64,000 nt of DNA from Psychrosphaera ytuae (GCF_017638545.1 NZ_CP072110.1:682001-746000), one strand, 5' to 3'; shown: positions 1-9,515, counted from the stretch's first letter. The notes: a model not told the origin generated them from the sequence alone. Numbers and translations: made by a program.

Positions 1-452
1 GCCGCGCTGGTGCAGCCGGTCATGCTATTTCGTTGGTTAGTGGGGATGAATTTAAGAACCTTAACGATATTGAACAGTTAATTCAGCAACACATTCCGCG
101 TTTAATCGATGAAGAATTTGAGCCACAAATGGTATTGGCAGAATCAAAACCGATAAAGCCACCTAAAAAGAAAAAGCCTAAAAAGAACAAAAAACCAAAG
201 TCAGAAGAGACCGAAGAAACCTCAAGCTCAGATACCAAATCACGTGCAAGTACAACTGAGGGTAAAGACAAAACACGTCAAAGACGTCCAAACAGCAATG
301 GCTCTGGGGCCAATCGCCGTCGAAAACCAGACGCAAATAAAAAAACAGACAGTAAACCAAAGCCTAAAAATCAAGGTAATAATAAGCCCCAAAATAAGAC
401 TGGGCAAAAGCCGAAGCAGAAGTCGAAATACTCAATAAACAAAGCTAAATAA
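1..452 (+). CDS. rhlE: DEAD-box ATP-dependent RNA helicase RhlE, C-terminal part (5' end outside window)
   Basis: The reading frame is open from the first bases and begins inside helicase motif VI: the codons read R-A-G-A-A-G-H-A-I-S, followed by LVSGDE, as in RhlE-type DEAD-box helicases. After about 40 residues the globular domain ends, and the last ~95 residues are a low-complexity tail rich in Lys, Pro, Asn, Ser and Gln. Such basic tails in this family bind RNA and are poorly conserved. RhlE proteins unwind short RNA duplexes in ribosome assembly and mRNA decay. The TTG at position 33 is not the true start, because the frame continues upstream. The subfamily call rests on motif VI and the tail only; another DEAD-box paralog is possible. 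Confidence 0.8.
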   Translation, partial: RAGAAGHAISLVSGDEFKNLNDIEQLIQQHIPRLIDEEFEPQMVLAESKPIKPPKKKKPKKNKKPKSEETEETSSSDTKSRASTTEGKDKTRQRRPNSNGSGANRRRKPDANKKTDSKPKPKNQGNNKPQNKTGQKPKQKSKYSINKAK

Positions 453-555
453 ACCAACTACTTGATCCAAATCACATCTGGATTGAACAAGAGTTGTTTA
501 GACTAATTTTGCACAGTAAACTGGAATTATTATCCACATCATAGGTCCCGTTACT

Positions 556-2247
556 GTGCACGGCTCTTTTTTACTCGAAATCATCTATCTTCTTCTTGCT
601 GCGGTTATTTTTGTTCCCATCGCACAAGCCATCAGACTAGGCGCGGTTCCGGGCTTTTTGTTAGCTGGTATTTTAATCGGCCCCGGGGTTTTAGGCCTAG
701 TACATGATGTAGAGAACATCGCTCACATTTCCGAGTTTGGGGTGGTCCTGCTTTTGTTTGTCATCGGTATGGAGATGAAACCGGCATTTTTGTGGCGGAT
801 TCGTCATCTTGTATTTGGCTTGGGCTCTGCACAAATTTTACTTTGTACCGCAATTATCACTTCCTTTTGCTATTTTGTAATAAATCTAAGTTGGCCTACT
901 TCAGTGGTCATTGGTACCGCTCTGTCCCTTTCTTCTACTGCATTTGTATTACAGATATTAACAGACAAAAAACAGTTAACCACAGACACAGGTAAGCCTT
1001 CGGTCGCAATTTTATTGATGCAAGATTTAGCGGTTGTTCCTTTGTTAGCCCTTATCCCTATGTTGGCGGCGACAAACTCTGTGACTTCAAGTGTCAGCTC
1101 GGCATTTTTACAGTCTATTGGGATATTAGTCGCGGTATTTTTAGGTGGGCGCTATTTATTGACTCCTCTTTTACATCGCGTCGCACTTAGCGCCAATGCC
1201 GAGGTCTTCACGGCTCTCGCTGTACTCATAGTATTAGGTACTGCTTACTTAACCGAGCTTGCAGGTTTATCTATGGCAATGGGCGCGTTTTTAGCTGGTT
1301 TATTGATTTCTGACTCATCCTATCGCCATCAAATAAAAGCAGAAATTCAGCCCTTTAGAGGATTATTACTAGGGGCGTTTTTTGTTGCTATGGGCATGTC
1401 ACTTAATATCTCGGGATTAATTAACAACCCTGGGATAATTTTATTTGCGACACTCGGATTAATTGTCGTAAAAGTTGCTGTCATTACGCCTCTTGCAAGA
1501 TTGTTTGGCTTACCATGGCACAAAGCATTGAGTGTGGGTTTATTATTGGGTCAAGGAGGTGAGTTTGCATTAGTACTGTTTACACTCGCGTTCAATCAAA
1601 GCATTTTGGCTCAGCCCATATTTGACAAGCTCATGTTAGTGGTGCTTGTTAGTATGTTGGTAACCCCTGTTTTGGCCTATTTTGCGGATGTTTTAAAAGC
1701 AAAACCTCAAGATGATACAGATCTCAATACAGTAGAGGCTGAACAAAGCGAAGGCAAAGTCGTTATAGCCGGTTTTGGTCGAGTTGGTCGAGCTGTCGCT
1801 CAGGTATTAGATAGCGCCAATATCAGTTATATGGCCTTTGATAAGAGTGCAAACATTGTAAAAGCCTACCAACAAGAGCACCCGATTTTTTTCGGTGATG
1901 TCACGCAAACCAGCCTACTTCACGCTGGCGGCATACAGCATGCAAGTTGTGTCATTATTACAGTCAATTCACCAGAGGACGCAAAAGAGTTAGTCTCTAC
2001 GCTGCATCACGCTCACCCAAGTCTACCGTTATATGTAAGAGGTCATAACAGTGACACTTGTAAAGCCTTATACCAACTCGGGGCAACAAGAGTCATATCT
2101 GAAAATATAGAAGTAAGTTTAGAGCTCAGCGAGCAAGTTCTGGACGATCACGGCGTAGATTCATTATTACAAAATCAACTTTTAACGGCATTTCGCGAAA
2201 ATTACTATAAAAAAATTAAGGATCCGACCGATACTATAATGAACTAA
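556..2247 (+). CDS. CPA2-family monovalent cation:proton antiporter (KefB/KefC/YbaL-like) with TrkA-N domain
   Basis: This 563-aa inner-membrane protein has about 12 hydrophobic segments in residues 5-385, with the family pattern VPGFLLAGILIGPG near the N-terminus and LGQGGEFALV near residue 335. A cytoplasmic Rossmann TrkA-N domain follows, with the nucleotide-binding glycines G406-x-G408-x-x-G411. CPA2 proteins exchange K+ or Na+ for H+, and the TrkA-N domain gates them in response to NAD(H) or thiol adducts. There is no TrkA-C domain and no adjacent KefF/KefG-type ancillary gene, so glutathione gating cannot be inferred. I take the GTG at 556 as start because the following residues match family N-termini; the ribosome site is weak. 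Confidence 0.85.
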   Translation: MHGSFLLEIIYLLLAAVIFVPIAQAIRLGAVPGFLLAGILIGPGVLGLVHDVENIAHISEFGVVLLLFVIGMEMKPAFLWRIRHLVFGLGSAQILLCTAIITSFCYFVINLSWPTSVVIGTALSLSSTAFVLQILTDKKQLTTDTGKPSVAILLMQDLAVVPLLALIPMLAATNSVTSSVSSAFLQSIGILVAVFLGGRYLLTPLLHRVALSANAEVFTALAVLIVLGTAYLTELAGLSMAMGAFLAGLLISDSSYRHQIKAEIQPFRGLLLGAFFVAMGMSLNISGLINNPGIILFATLGLIVVKVAVITPLARLFGLPWHKALSVGLLLGQGGEFALVLFTLAFNQSILAQPIFDKLMLVVLVSMLVTPVLAYFADVLKAKPQDDTDLNTVEAEQSEGKVVIAGFGRVGRAVAQVLDSANISYMAFDKSANIVKAYQQEHPIFFGDVTQTSLLHAGGIQHASCVIITVNSPEDAKELVSTLHHAHPSLPLYVRGHNSDTCKALYQLGATRVISENIEVSLELSEQVLDDHGVDSLLQNQLLTAFRENYYKKIKDPTDTIMN

Positions 2248-2284
2248 CATTAGTTTGTGATTAGCTTTGGAGTAATTTAGCTTA

Positions 2285-5200
2285 ATGTACAATTCGTGCC
2301 AGCATTTAAGATGTTTTGTCTTAATGGTGGTGTTGTGGGCGCTAACAGGATGTGGCTCAAGCGATGGTCAGGACGAACCAACACCTACGGACACACCATT
2401 TTCAGTCCAAGTCAGCCCAACTTCGCTTGATGTGCAGGTCGGGGAGCAAGTTACTCTCAACTACACATTAACTAATGCTAATGTTGACGATGTAGATGTT
2501 TCGGCGATTGTTCAAAGTGACTTAGGTACTGCCGTCATCAATACTGACGCTCAAACCGTTACATTTACGGCTGGAGATGCAGCCAGTTCTGGGCAGTTAC
2601 AACTGACGTTTGTTGCACCTCAGCGCACGGTAGTATCAAATATATCCATTACCATAAATGACTCTGCTAACGGTGGAGATGGAAATGGTGGCGGTGATGG
2701 CAGTGGCGGAGACGAAGAAGAAACCGGCCCTCTTACCGTCAGCTGGCCATCCGATTACATCACGATTTTTGAAGACGAAAAAATCACACTAAACCTCAGT
2801 CGAAACTACAGTCTCGATAATTCAGACATCACTGAGACGCTTTATCTAAACGCAGCAAACCTGACTGGACGCCTGGGCAATGATGGGCAAAGTTACACAA
2901 TTACTGCAGATGATGGTGAGGAAGATACCTATGGTCAATTACTTGCAGTGACCGAATACATGGGTGAACGGATTGAGTCCAGCATAGACATCATCTACTA
3001 CAATAAAAACAGAAACTTAGTTACCCCAGAGCCACCTGTAATTGCATTAATCGCACCTCAAATGACATTAACGCCGGGTGTTACAACTCATTTGACCTTT
3101 GATGTCTATGATCCGGACTCAGATCGAATTTCATATCGGGTTGTGTCGGCTCCACCTCAAGTTCAAACTCACGTGCACCGATTAGCCATAGGTTATCAAC
3201 TCAGTGTCTCATTAATTGACAGCCTGCCGGAAAATCAGACGTTTATAACTTTAGAGGTGAGCGATGGTCACCTCAAAGATTTAATCGATATCGAGCTTAT
3301 AGAATCAGCCAACAGTCAAAGTCTAGTTAATAACAATCAACCGCCGCGATTGTACCTAGAAGAAAATGTGACTGTGAGCTTAACCAAACGCCTAACCGGT
3401 AACGAAACCGACGAAATAAGCCGCTTTGCATTTGTGATGGAGGACGAAACCCCTGAGGATGTAACGTATGATGTCCTGACTACCTTTGATGGATTTACGT
3501 TTGATATTAACTACCCTTATTTTTCAGTATATGCCGATGATGTGAGCCAACTCCAACACGAGCAAATTACCATCGTCGCGGCTGATCAGAGCTTTCAAAG
3601 TAAACTAACTTTTCACTTATATGTGCGCAATAATTTCTCTACCTTTCAAGGTGGTAACGAAAACCTTGCGCCTATTATTGAAGCAACGACTCCACCTCCT
3701 GTACTAGAGAGTAAGGCCATCGACTTCGTGGTAACTGGCTCAGACTTTGAAGGTCATGACTACACATTGTCTGCACAAATAGACCCGGTGTATGGCGATA
3801 CTACAGTCAATACTGACACTGTTACGGTCAACACAAATCTACTTGCCGAATCAACAACGGTTGTAACAGATGTCACAGTAACGGCGACAGACGTTTTTGG
3901 GAGCGACCGAAGTATTACAGTTCCAATTGAGATCTATAAAAACTCTGCTCCAACTATAACTACAAATGTCAGCGCTATCGACATTGTAGAAACAGGTACT
4001 CTTAATATTCCTCTCAATGTAGCAGATGTTGATGAAGGTGTGCTTATACCTACATTTACGTTTGATTCTGATTTGGTCAACATTAGCTACACCGATGGCA
4101 TCATGACCGTGACAGCGCAGGACGTTGAATTTGAAACCTCTGATTCTGTATTGATTAGAGCAGAGGATGAATTTGGCGCCGTTGCAGAATTAGAGCTTCC
4201 GGTCATTGTACGAATTAACAATAGACCACCTGAAATCTCAGTGAGTCAATCACAAGTGACGTTAGCACCAGGCCAAAGCACTACACTATTATTGACCTAT
4301 ACCGATCCAGACGGTACCGCTCTGACTATCAATCGGTTTACCAATAACACATTACTTACTTTTGGCTATAACCAAACATCTGGAGAGCTAACCTTAACTT
4401 TGGATCCGAGTGCTGAGTTCCAACAGAGTATGACGTTTACTACCACAGCGTCCGATGGTTTTATTGAAGTCTCAGAGACTATTACCGTCGTTGTTCCTAC
4501 GGCACCTGAGCCACCTATTTTGACCATCGAGCCATTCAACCCAAATATTGAAGAAGGTAACTTCCAAATCATCAATTACACCGTCAGCGACCCTAACGGC
4601 GACGGTATAATTATCAGTACGCTTGATGGAGGAACCTCTAATATTGCCAATTTGCAAATTGATTATCTTGCTAATTCGTTACAAATAAGAGTACCCGATA
4701 ATGTACTCAGTCAAACCGTATACAGAATTCAAGTCGTCGCCACAGACACAAGTACCAGCCAACTCAGTACTTCAGAAATCATTGAGGTAGTTGCACTGCC
4801 TGAAAACGATCCTCCGACCATCAGCCTAGGTGCACCGAGCCTTGCTTTAGTCAACGACTACACAGCGACAATGACGCTCAATATTAGTGATATAGATAAC
4901 CAGCTTGGTGATTTGCAAATCGAAGCGCTCAATGGCAACTCAGAAGCATTACCAACAACCATAGAAGTGGTTGGTTTTGATATTTATTCAATCACCCTGA
5001 AAGCTGCGACAAAAGGCACATCACTTGCCGGCGAGGTAGTAACAATACGAGTAACGGACCCAGATCAGACGTCTGCTACCGCCTCATTTACGCTATCAAA
5101 AACCATTGACAATACGCCACCATATATAGAATTTGAAAACTTAAGTCCCAAAACCATCAGTATGGGAGATAATTCATCGCTAACCGAAGTCTTCTATTTC

Positions 5201-5476
5201 TTTGACGATGATGTGCTACAAGATGGTGTAACTCCGGAGGATACTGTAGTTCCTATCAGTGTGAGTACAACAAACAACTTCGGCAACGCCTCCGTCGTCA
5301 ATATTACAAACATCAACTACTTTAACAATCGGGTTGAATTTACTATCAATACCAACGATGTAACCCTGGCCGACCCAGCTGATAGTCGACCTGTCAGCAT
5401 AGCGATTCGATTAACCGATGGCTATGTTCAAGTGGATGAGTTTATTACTGTAAAGGTCAGGGACGATGATCTGTAA
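2285..5476 (+). CDS. large surface lipoprotein with tandem cadherin/Ig-like repeats
   Basis: The 1063-aa product has a lipoprotein signal peptide with lipobox L-T-G-C (Cys23). A Gly/Asp-rich linker at about residues 129-146 (GGDGNGGGDGSGG) separates an N-terminal domain from a long array of ~90-100-residue beta-sandwich repeats. These carry Ca-binding-type turns such as DPDSDRI, DPDGTAL and DPNGDGI, and the boundary motifs NRPPEI, NDPPTI and DNTPPYI, as in cadherin-like and bacterial Ig-like domains. There is no C-terminal anchor, so it is probably tethered by lipid and exposed on the outer membrane. The protein is acidic and almost free of Cys after the lipobox. Adhesion or polysaccharide binding is plausible, but no catalytic domain is visible. 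Confidence 0.75.
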   Translation: MYNSCQHLRCFVLMVVLWALTGCGSSDGQDEPTPTDTPFSVQVSPTSLDVQVGEQVTLNYTLTNANVDDVDVSAIVQSDLGTAVINTDAQTVTFTAGDAASSGQLQLTFVAPQRTVVSNISITINDSANGGDGNGGGDGSGGDEEETGPLTVSWPSDYITIFEDEKITLNLSRNYSLDNSDITETLYLNAANLTGRLGNDGQSYTITADDGEEDTYGQLLAVTEYMGERIESSIDIIYYNKNRNLVTPEPPVIALIAPQMTLTPGVTTHLTFDVYDPDSDRISYRVVSAPPQVQTHVHRLAIGYQLSVSLIDSLPENQTFITLEVSDGHLKDLIDIELIESANSQSLVNNNQPPRLYLEENVTVSLTKRLTGNETDEISRFAFVMEDETPEDVTYDVLTTFDGFTFDINYPYFSVYADDVSQLQHEQITIVAADQSFQSKLTFHLYVRNNFSTFQGGNENLAPIIEATTPPPVLESKAIDFVVTGSDFEGHDYTLSAQIDPVYGDTTVNTDTVTVNTNLLAESTTVVTDVTVTATDVFGSDRSITVPIEIYKNSAPTITTNVSAIDIVETGTLNIPLNVADVDEGVLIPTFTFDSDLVNISYTDGIMTVTAQDVEFETSDSVLIRAEDEFGAVAELELPVIVRINNRPPEISVSQSQVTLAPGQSTTLLLTYTDPDGTALTINRFTNNTLLTFGYNQTSGELTLTLDPSAEFQQSMTFTTTASDGFIEVSETITVVVPTAPEPPILTIEPFNPNIEEGNFQIINYTVSDPNGDGIIISTLDGGTSNIANLQIDYLANSLQIRVPDNVLSQTVYRIQVVATDTSTSQLSTSEIIEVVALPENDPPTISLGAPSLALVNDYTATMTLNISDIDNQLGDLQIEALNGNSEALPTTIEVVGFDIYSITLKAATKGTSLAGEVVTIRVTDPDQTSATASFTLSKTIDNTPPYIEFENLSPKTISMGDNSSLTEVFYFFDDDVLQDGVTPEDTVVPISVSTTNNFGNASVVNITNINYFNNRVEFTINTNDVTLADPADSRPVSIAIRLTDGYVQVDEFITVKVRDDDL

Positions 5477-5508
5477 GAGTCTACAAACTAACCACTAATT
5501 TAAACTTG

Positions 5509-5558
5509 CCTCCAGGTCTAAATACACGTTAAATAAAACAATTATTTAGGCTTGGAGG
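5509..5558 (+). promoter_or_regulatory. hairpin that would sequester the ribosome-binding site of the next gene
   Basis: CCTCCA (5509-5514) pairs with TGGAGG (5553-5558), and CTAAATA (5518-5524) pairs with TATTTAG (5543-5549). They are separated by a symmetrical 3x3 internal loop, and the apical loop is 18 nt. The whole Shine-Dalgarno GGAGG (5554-5558) of the nitroreductase-like gene is inside the outer stem. No U-tract follows, so it does not look like a terminator. Control of translation by temperature, a ligand or a protein is inference. Confidence 0.5.
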
Positions 5559-5563
5559 ACGGC

Positions 5564-6241
5564 ATGAGTCAGTCAGAACAACACCACCCGTTAACCGATT
5601 TCATCAAATATCCAGAATCAGAAATGCTGGAACGCTCTGTTCAGTTTTACGAAAACATTAAGCGTCGACACAGCATCCGCATGTTTTCGGACCAAGCAGT
5701 GCCGCGCACTATCATAGAAAACTGCATAAAAGCGGCGGGAACCGCACCTAGTGGAGCCAACCATCAGCCTTGGCATTTTGTCGCTATAAGCAGTCATGAA
5801 GTAAAAAAACAAGTCCGAGAACAAGCAGAACTTCACGAAAAAGGCTTTTATGATGGTAGAGCTGGAGATGAGTGGTTAGAAGCACTCAAGCCTTTGGGTA
5901 CAGATGCTAACAAACCTTTTTTAGAACACGCACCATGGTTAATCGCGGTGTTTTCACAAAAGAAAGGTGGTGTCCACGCAGGTGATCAAAATACTAACTA
6001 CTACGTACATGAATCAGTTGGTCTTGCGACTGGCTTTTTAATTAATGCACTACATCACGCTGGACTGGCGACATTGACTCACACCCCCAAACCTATGCAG
6101 TTTTTATCAAAAGTGTGTCAGCGACCGGACAACGAGCGCCCTTACATGCTGTTGGTAGTAGGTTATCCAGCACAAAACGCAACTATTCCACATCATGCAA
6201 CCATTAAAAAGCCACTAGAGGACATAGCTAGCTTTTTGTAA
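5564..6241 (+). CDS. nitroreductase-superfamily flavoprotein, iodotyrosine deiodinase (IYD)-like
   Basis: The 225-aa protein has the FMN-binding N-terminus R-R-H-S-I-R, the motif APSGANHQPW (residues 61-70) and a C-terminal VGYP. Its lid region carries Glu92, Tyr96 and Lys117 with the spacing E-x3-Y-x20-K. This is the triad that binds the zwitterion of iodotyrosine in animal and bacterial iodotyrosine deiodinases, and ordinary nitroreductases lack it. The reaction would be reductive dehalogenation of halotyrosines, or a related reduction. I chose the ATG at 5564, because GGAGG ends 5 nt upstream; a TTG twelve bases earlier overlaps that site. The gene sits 23 bp upstream of an aldo-keto reductase and is probably co-transcribed with it. 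Substrate is inferred from the triad. Confidence 0.8.
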   Translation: MSQSEQHHPLTDFIKYPESEMLERSVQFYENIKRRHSIRMFSDQAVPRTIIENCIKAAGTAPSGANHQPWHFVAISSHEVKKQVREQAELHEKGFYDGRAGDEWLEALKPLGTDANKPFLEHAPWLIAVFSQKKGGVHAGDQNTNYYVHESVGLATGFLINALHHAGLATLTHTPKPMQFLSKVCQRPDNERPYMLLVVGYPAQNATIPHHATIKKPLEDIASFL

Positions 6242-6264
6242 TAAAACCGAGAACAGGAAAAAAC

Positions 6265-7317
6265 ATGGAATACGCAAAACTTGGCTCCAGTGGTATCGAC
6301 GTTTCAAACATCTGCTTGGGCTCTATGACTTGGGGCGTACAAAATAGCCAACAAGATGCAGACCAACAAATCGAATTTGCTATAGATAAAGGCATCAATT
6401 TTATCGATACCGCAGAGCTTTATCCGGTGCCGCCATCAGGTGAAAAGTATGGCGATACAGAGCGTATTATTGGCAATTGGTTAGCGCGAAACAAAGCGCA
6501 AAGACAAAACCTAGTCCTTGCTACAAAAATAGCAGGTAACGGCTTGCCTTGGATTCGAAATGCTGAAGATATTTCAGGTCCTGCTATTATCAAATCAGTC
6601 GACGATTCTCTTCAAAGGCTACAAACAGATTATATAGACTTATACCAGTTGCATTGGCCCAATCGAACCTCTCCTCATTTTGCTAAACATCGTCCAAATC
6701 AAGTTCGTTTTTCTGAAGTAAGCGCCGCACATGAAACAGCAGTAATGCATGAAATCCTTGATGCACTACAAACCTGTATTGATGCAGGAAAAGTAAAACA
6801 TTGCGGTCTATCTGACGACACGACCTGGGGGATTAATCAGTACCTAAAACTCAGTGAAAAATACCAATTGCCCAAGATGGTGTCGATTCAAAATGAGTTC
6901 AGTTTGTTGCACAGCAAAGATTGGCCCTACCTAATCGAAAACTGTATACACGAGAATATTGCTTACTTACCTTGGTCACCTTTGGCCGGCGGCGCTTTAT
7001 CCGGTAAATATTTGAATGGTGCCCGCCCCGAAGGAAGCCGATGGACTATGAGTCAACGCAATGGCTTGTTTAGGGATTCTGAGCAGAGCATGAATGCGGT
7101 CGCTGAATACAAAACACTCGCTGAAAAAAATGGTTATAGTGCGGCACAGTTAGCGTTAGCTTGGTGTAAACAAGTAGACGGTGTCACATCGACGATTATC
7201 GGTGCTACATCAATAAAACAACTCAATGAGAATATTAATGCGTTTGAAATTACGTTGGATGACGTATTACTAAGTGAAATTGATGAAATTTTAAAGCGCT
7301 TCCCTGCCCCTTTTTAA
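6265..7317 (+). CDS. tas: aldo/keto reductase, Tas-like
   Basis: A 350-aa NADPH-dependent TIM-barrel oxidoreductase. It carries the AKR catalytic tetrad region with Asp and Tyr in GINFIDTAELYP and Lys in LVLATKIAG. It also shares the Tas signature ELYPVPPSGEKYGDTE and the C-terminal coenzyme motif STIIGATS. E. coli Tas has the same length and the same inserted PVPP loop. The exact substrate of Tas is not established. The gene follows the iodotyrosine-deiodinase-like gene with a 23-bp gap, suggesting one transcript. Its stop codon lies within an 18-bp perfect palindrome shared with the end of the convergent kinase gene. Confidence 0.85.
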   Translation: MEYAKLGSSGIDVSNICLGSMTWGVQNSQQDADQQIEFAIDKGINFIDTAELYPVPPSGEKYGDTERIIGNWLARNKAQRQNLVLATKIAGNGLPWIRNAEDISGPAIIKSVDDSLQRLQTDYIDLYQLHWPNRTSPHFAKHRPNQVRFSEVSAAHETAVMHEILDALQTCIDAGKVKHCGLSDDTTWGINQYLKLSEKYQLPKMVSIQNEFSLLHSKDWPYLIENCIHENIAYLPWSPLAGGALSGKYLNGARPEGSRWTMSQRNGLFRDSEQSMNAVAEYKTLAEKNGYSAAQLALAWCKQVDGVTSTIIGATSIKQLNENINAFEITLDDVLLSEIDEILKRFPAPF

Positions 7318-7324
7318 AAAGGGG
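7307..7324. terminator. perfect 18-bp palindrome between convergent genes
   Basis: CCCCTTTTT (7307-7315) is followed directly by AAAAAGGGG (7316-7324). It overlaps the TAA of the Tas-like gene and ends 4 bp before the stop codon of the convergent histidine kinase. Folded RNA would form a 7-bp stem with a 4-nt loop on either strand. No outer U-tract is present, so terminator function is uncertain. Confidence 0.4.
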
Positions 7325-7328
7325 TAAG

Positions 7329-9287
7329 TTATTGATCTTTTGACACCAAATATAAAGTCGCTTCTCGGTACAATGCATTCAACTCAATTGGTTTACCGAG
7401 GTGAGAATCAAAGCCTGAACTCATATATGTCTTTACGTCTTGATCCATTACATTAGCGGTGAGCGCTATTATTGGGATGTCTGTATTAACTTTACGAATT
7501 GATTTACAGGCATCAATCCCATCCATATTAGGCATTTGAATATCCATAAAAATTAGATCTGGTGAATGATTTTTAAACGCATCTACCGCTTCCACACCAT
7601 CTTCAGCAATGGTTATTGTTGCGTTTGTCGGTCTCATCATGGCTAAAAAGACTGTTTGATTAATTTTATTATCCTCTGCCAGTAAGATGTGTTTACCGGT
7701 GAGATCAGGTGTCACTGACTCTGTGTGGTGATGCTCTTCCTCTACGTCTAATGTAGTTTCAATAAGCGGCAGTAAAATAACAAATTTTGTGCCTTTACCA
7801 ATTGTACTACTGACCGTAATCTCACCTTTCATCAGTTCTACTAATTGTCGAGTTATCGTCATGCCTAAACCCGTACCACCAAACCTTCTCGTAGTACTGC
7901 TATCCGCTTGCTCAAATCGATTAAATAAATTTTGACACATGGATTCTGACATACCAATCCCAGTATCCATGACAGTTATACGAGCATGACCGGAACTTTG
8001 ATCGACCGCTAACTCAACGGTTACGGTGCCTTTGTCAGTAAACTTAATTGCGTTAGAAATAAGATTTAACAAGATCTGTTTAATGCGAACAGGATCCGCA
8101 AACCAAGTAGAACTGAAAGTTGGGTCTTGAATCAAATCTAGTTGCAAACCTTTTGACTCTGCTTGCGGGCTCAGTTCCGCAACAATATCTTGAGTCAAGC
8201 TTGAGATGTTAGTCGGTATCGTTTCGAGGTGTAAATGGCCAGCCTCTATCTTTGAAAAATCGAGTATATCGTTAACAATCGTCAATAACATTTTGCTCGA
8301 CAACACACCTTTTTCGATTAGGTCAGCAGACTCTTTAGGCAATGGTTGGCGCTGTAAAATTTGTAATGTGCCTAGAATTCCGTTCATCGGGGTTCGGATC
8401 TCATGACTCATATTTGCTAAAAACACCGCTTTCGCTCGCTCTGAAACCTCTGCGCGAGTTCGTTGTTCGTGTAAATCGTCTATTTGCGCCGTTATCGTCT
8501 TAGTCATGTTATCAACGGTGTTAAATAACTTATCAAATTCAGTGTACTCTGAGCGCAAACCAGTGACTTCGTAATGCCCTTTTCTGATCTTTTCTGTCAT
8601 TTCTTCTAGTAATTCTATTGGGTGAGTTAGGCGTTTGGTCACCCCCATTAAATACATTTGCAGCACGACAAATAGTAGAATAACTAACAAGCTGGACAAT
8701 ATAATTGATTCGAATACCGAACTAGTAAAGTATTGCTCTGAATGCTTAACTTTTACTTCAAAATCGAGACCATACTCATTTTTTTTAGACGCAGTGTGCT
8801 GCTCTACAATCACCTCATCCTGGTTTAGGTTTTGTTGACCAAACTGAAACCAAGTCACTCCATCAATAAGGAGTTGTACATTAGAATGCGCTAAACGCTC
8901 ATCTTCATTTACAAAATGTTCGGGGTTGAGTAATAAAAATAAAATAGCGGTTGTATCGTAGGGTCGGACCAACGACGAATTACTTTTGAGAAGTGGTATC
9001 GCAAGCACGACACTACCCTTTACTGTAGGCTGTAAACCGTCAATTTTATCTTGTAAGTAAAGCATGTTGATTTGTGTATTCACATAAAAGGCATTTACTC
9101 GGTCTTGGGTATACGCTTTGATCACCTCATTATTAAACTTTAACGTTGCAATAGGAAATCCCTCAACGATAAAGCGACTGCCATCGCTTATAAACGCAGC
9201 GTCAATAAATGGGTTAGTTTCAACTGTTCGCTTTAACTCACGAAATGCATATTGGGTAAACAAAATATTTTGTGGTAGCTCGGCCAA
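7329..9287 (-). pseudogene. hybrid sensor histidine kinase, main part separated from its N-terminus by an in-frame stop
   Basis: Counting from the first possible start (TTG at 9287), the 652 residues contain a periplasmic sensor region (1-190), a membrane helix (about 192-214) and HAMP (215-270). HisKA follows with the phospho-acceptor in MSHEIRTP (His295), then HATPase_c with LISNAIKF, DTGIGM and GGTGLGM, and a C-terminal receiver with Asp582 in FMDIQMPNMDG. The frame continues upstream through LAVLSTNKV to a TAA at 9315-9317. Beyond that, the same frame encodes the expected first membrane helix. No ribosome site precedes the TTG, and a protein starting there would lack its signal anchor. 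It is therefore probably a recent nonsense mutation, or expressed by readthrough. No partner response regulator is adjacent. Confidence 0.7.
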
Positions 9288-9314
9288 AACTTTATTGGTC
9301 GATAAAACCGCGAG

Positions 9315-9515
9315 TTAATTAGTTTGTTTAATTAACTCTGATTGCATGTCTAGCGCTAGGCTTTTGGCATGACGAGCCACATCTTGTTTTGCGATTGAAA
9401 TGGACTGTTGGTAATTGTCGTAGCCAAAGATAGTTAAACACAAAACCAACAGAGCAAGAATAGACAGTGATACCGTTATTCTAAGTTCGTTTACAACACT
9501 CTTTTTATTCATCAT
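9315..9515 (-). pseudogene. N-terminal fragment of the same hybrid histidine kinase (first transmembrane helix)
   Basis: This 66-codon reading frame starts at ATG 9515, overlapping the end of the solute-binding gene by 11 bp. It encodes a short cytoplasmic segment, one hydrophobic helix (about residues 14-30) and an amphipathic stretch ending QSELIKQTN before TAA (9315-9317). Next come the codons for LAVLSTNK in the same frame, and then the sensor region of the kinase. Nothing is missing or duplicated around the stop, so a single base change could explain it. Read together, the two parts give a normal hybrid kinase of about 729 residues. Confidence 0.7.

Noticed and set aside
244..438. Second open frame overlapping the RhlE tail
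   Set aside because: It is a frame-shifted shadow of the Lys/Asn-rich low-complexity tail, with no start signals.
9315..9317. Stop codon in the kinase gene read as selenocysteine or pyrrolysine
   Set aside because: The codon is TAA, which is not used for either, and no recoding element is visible.
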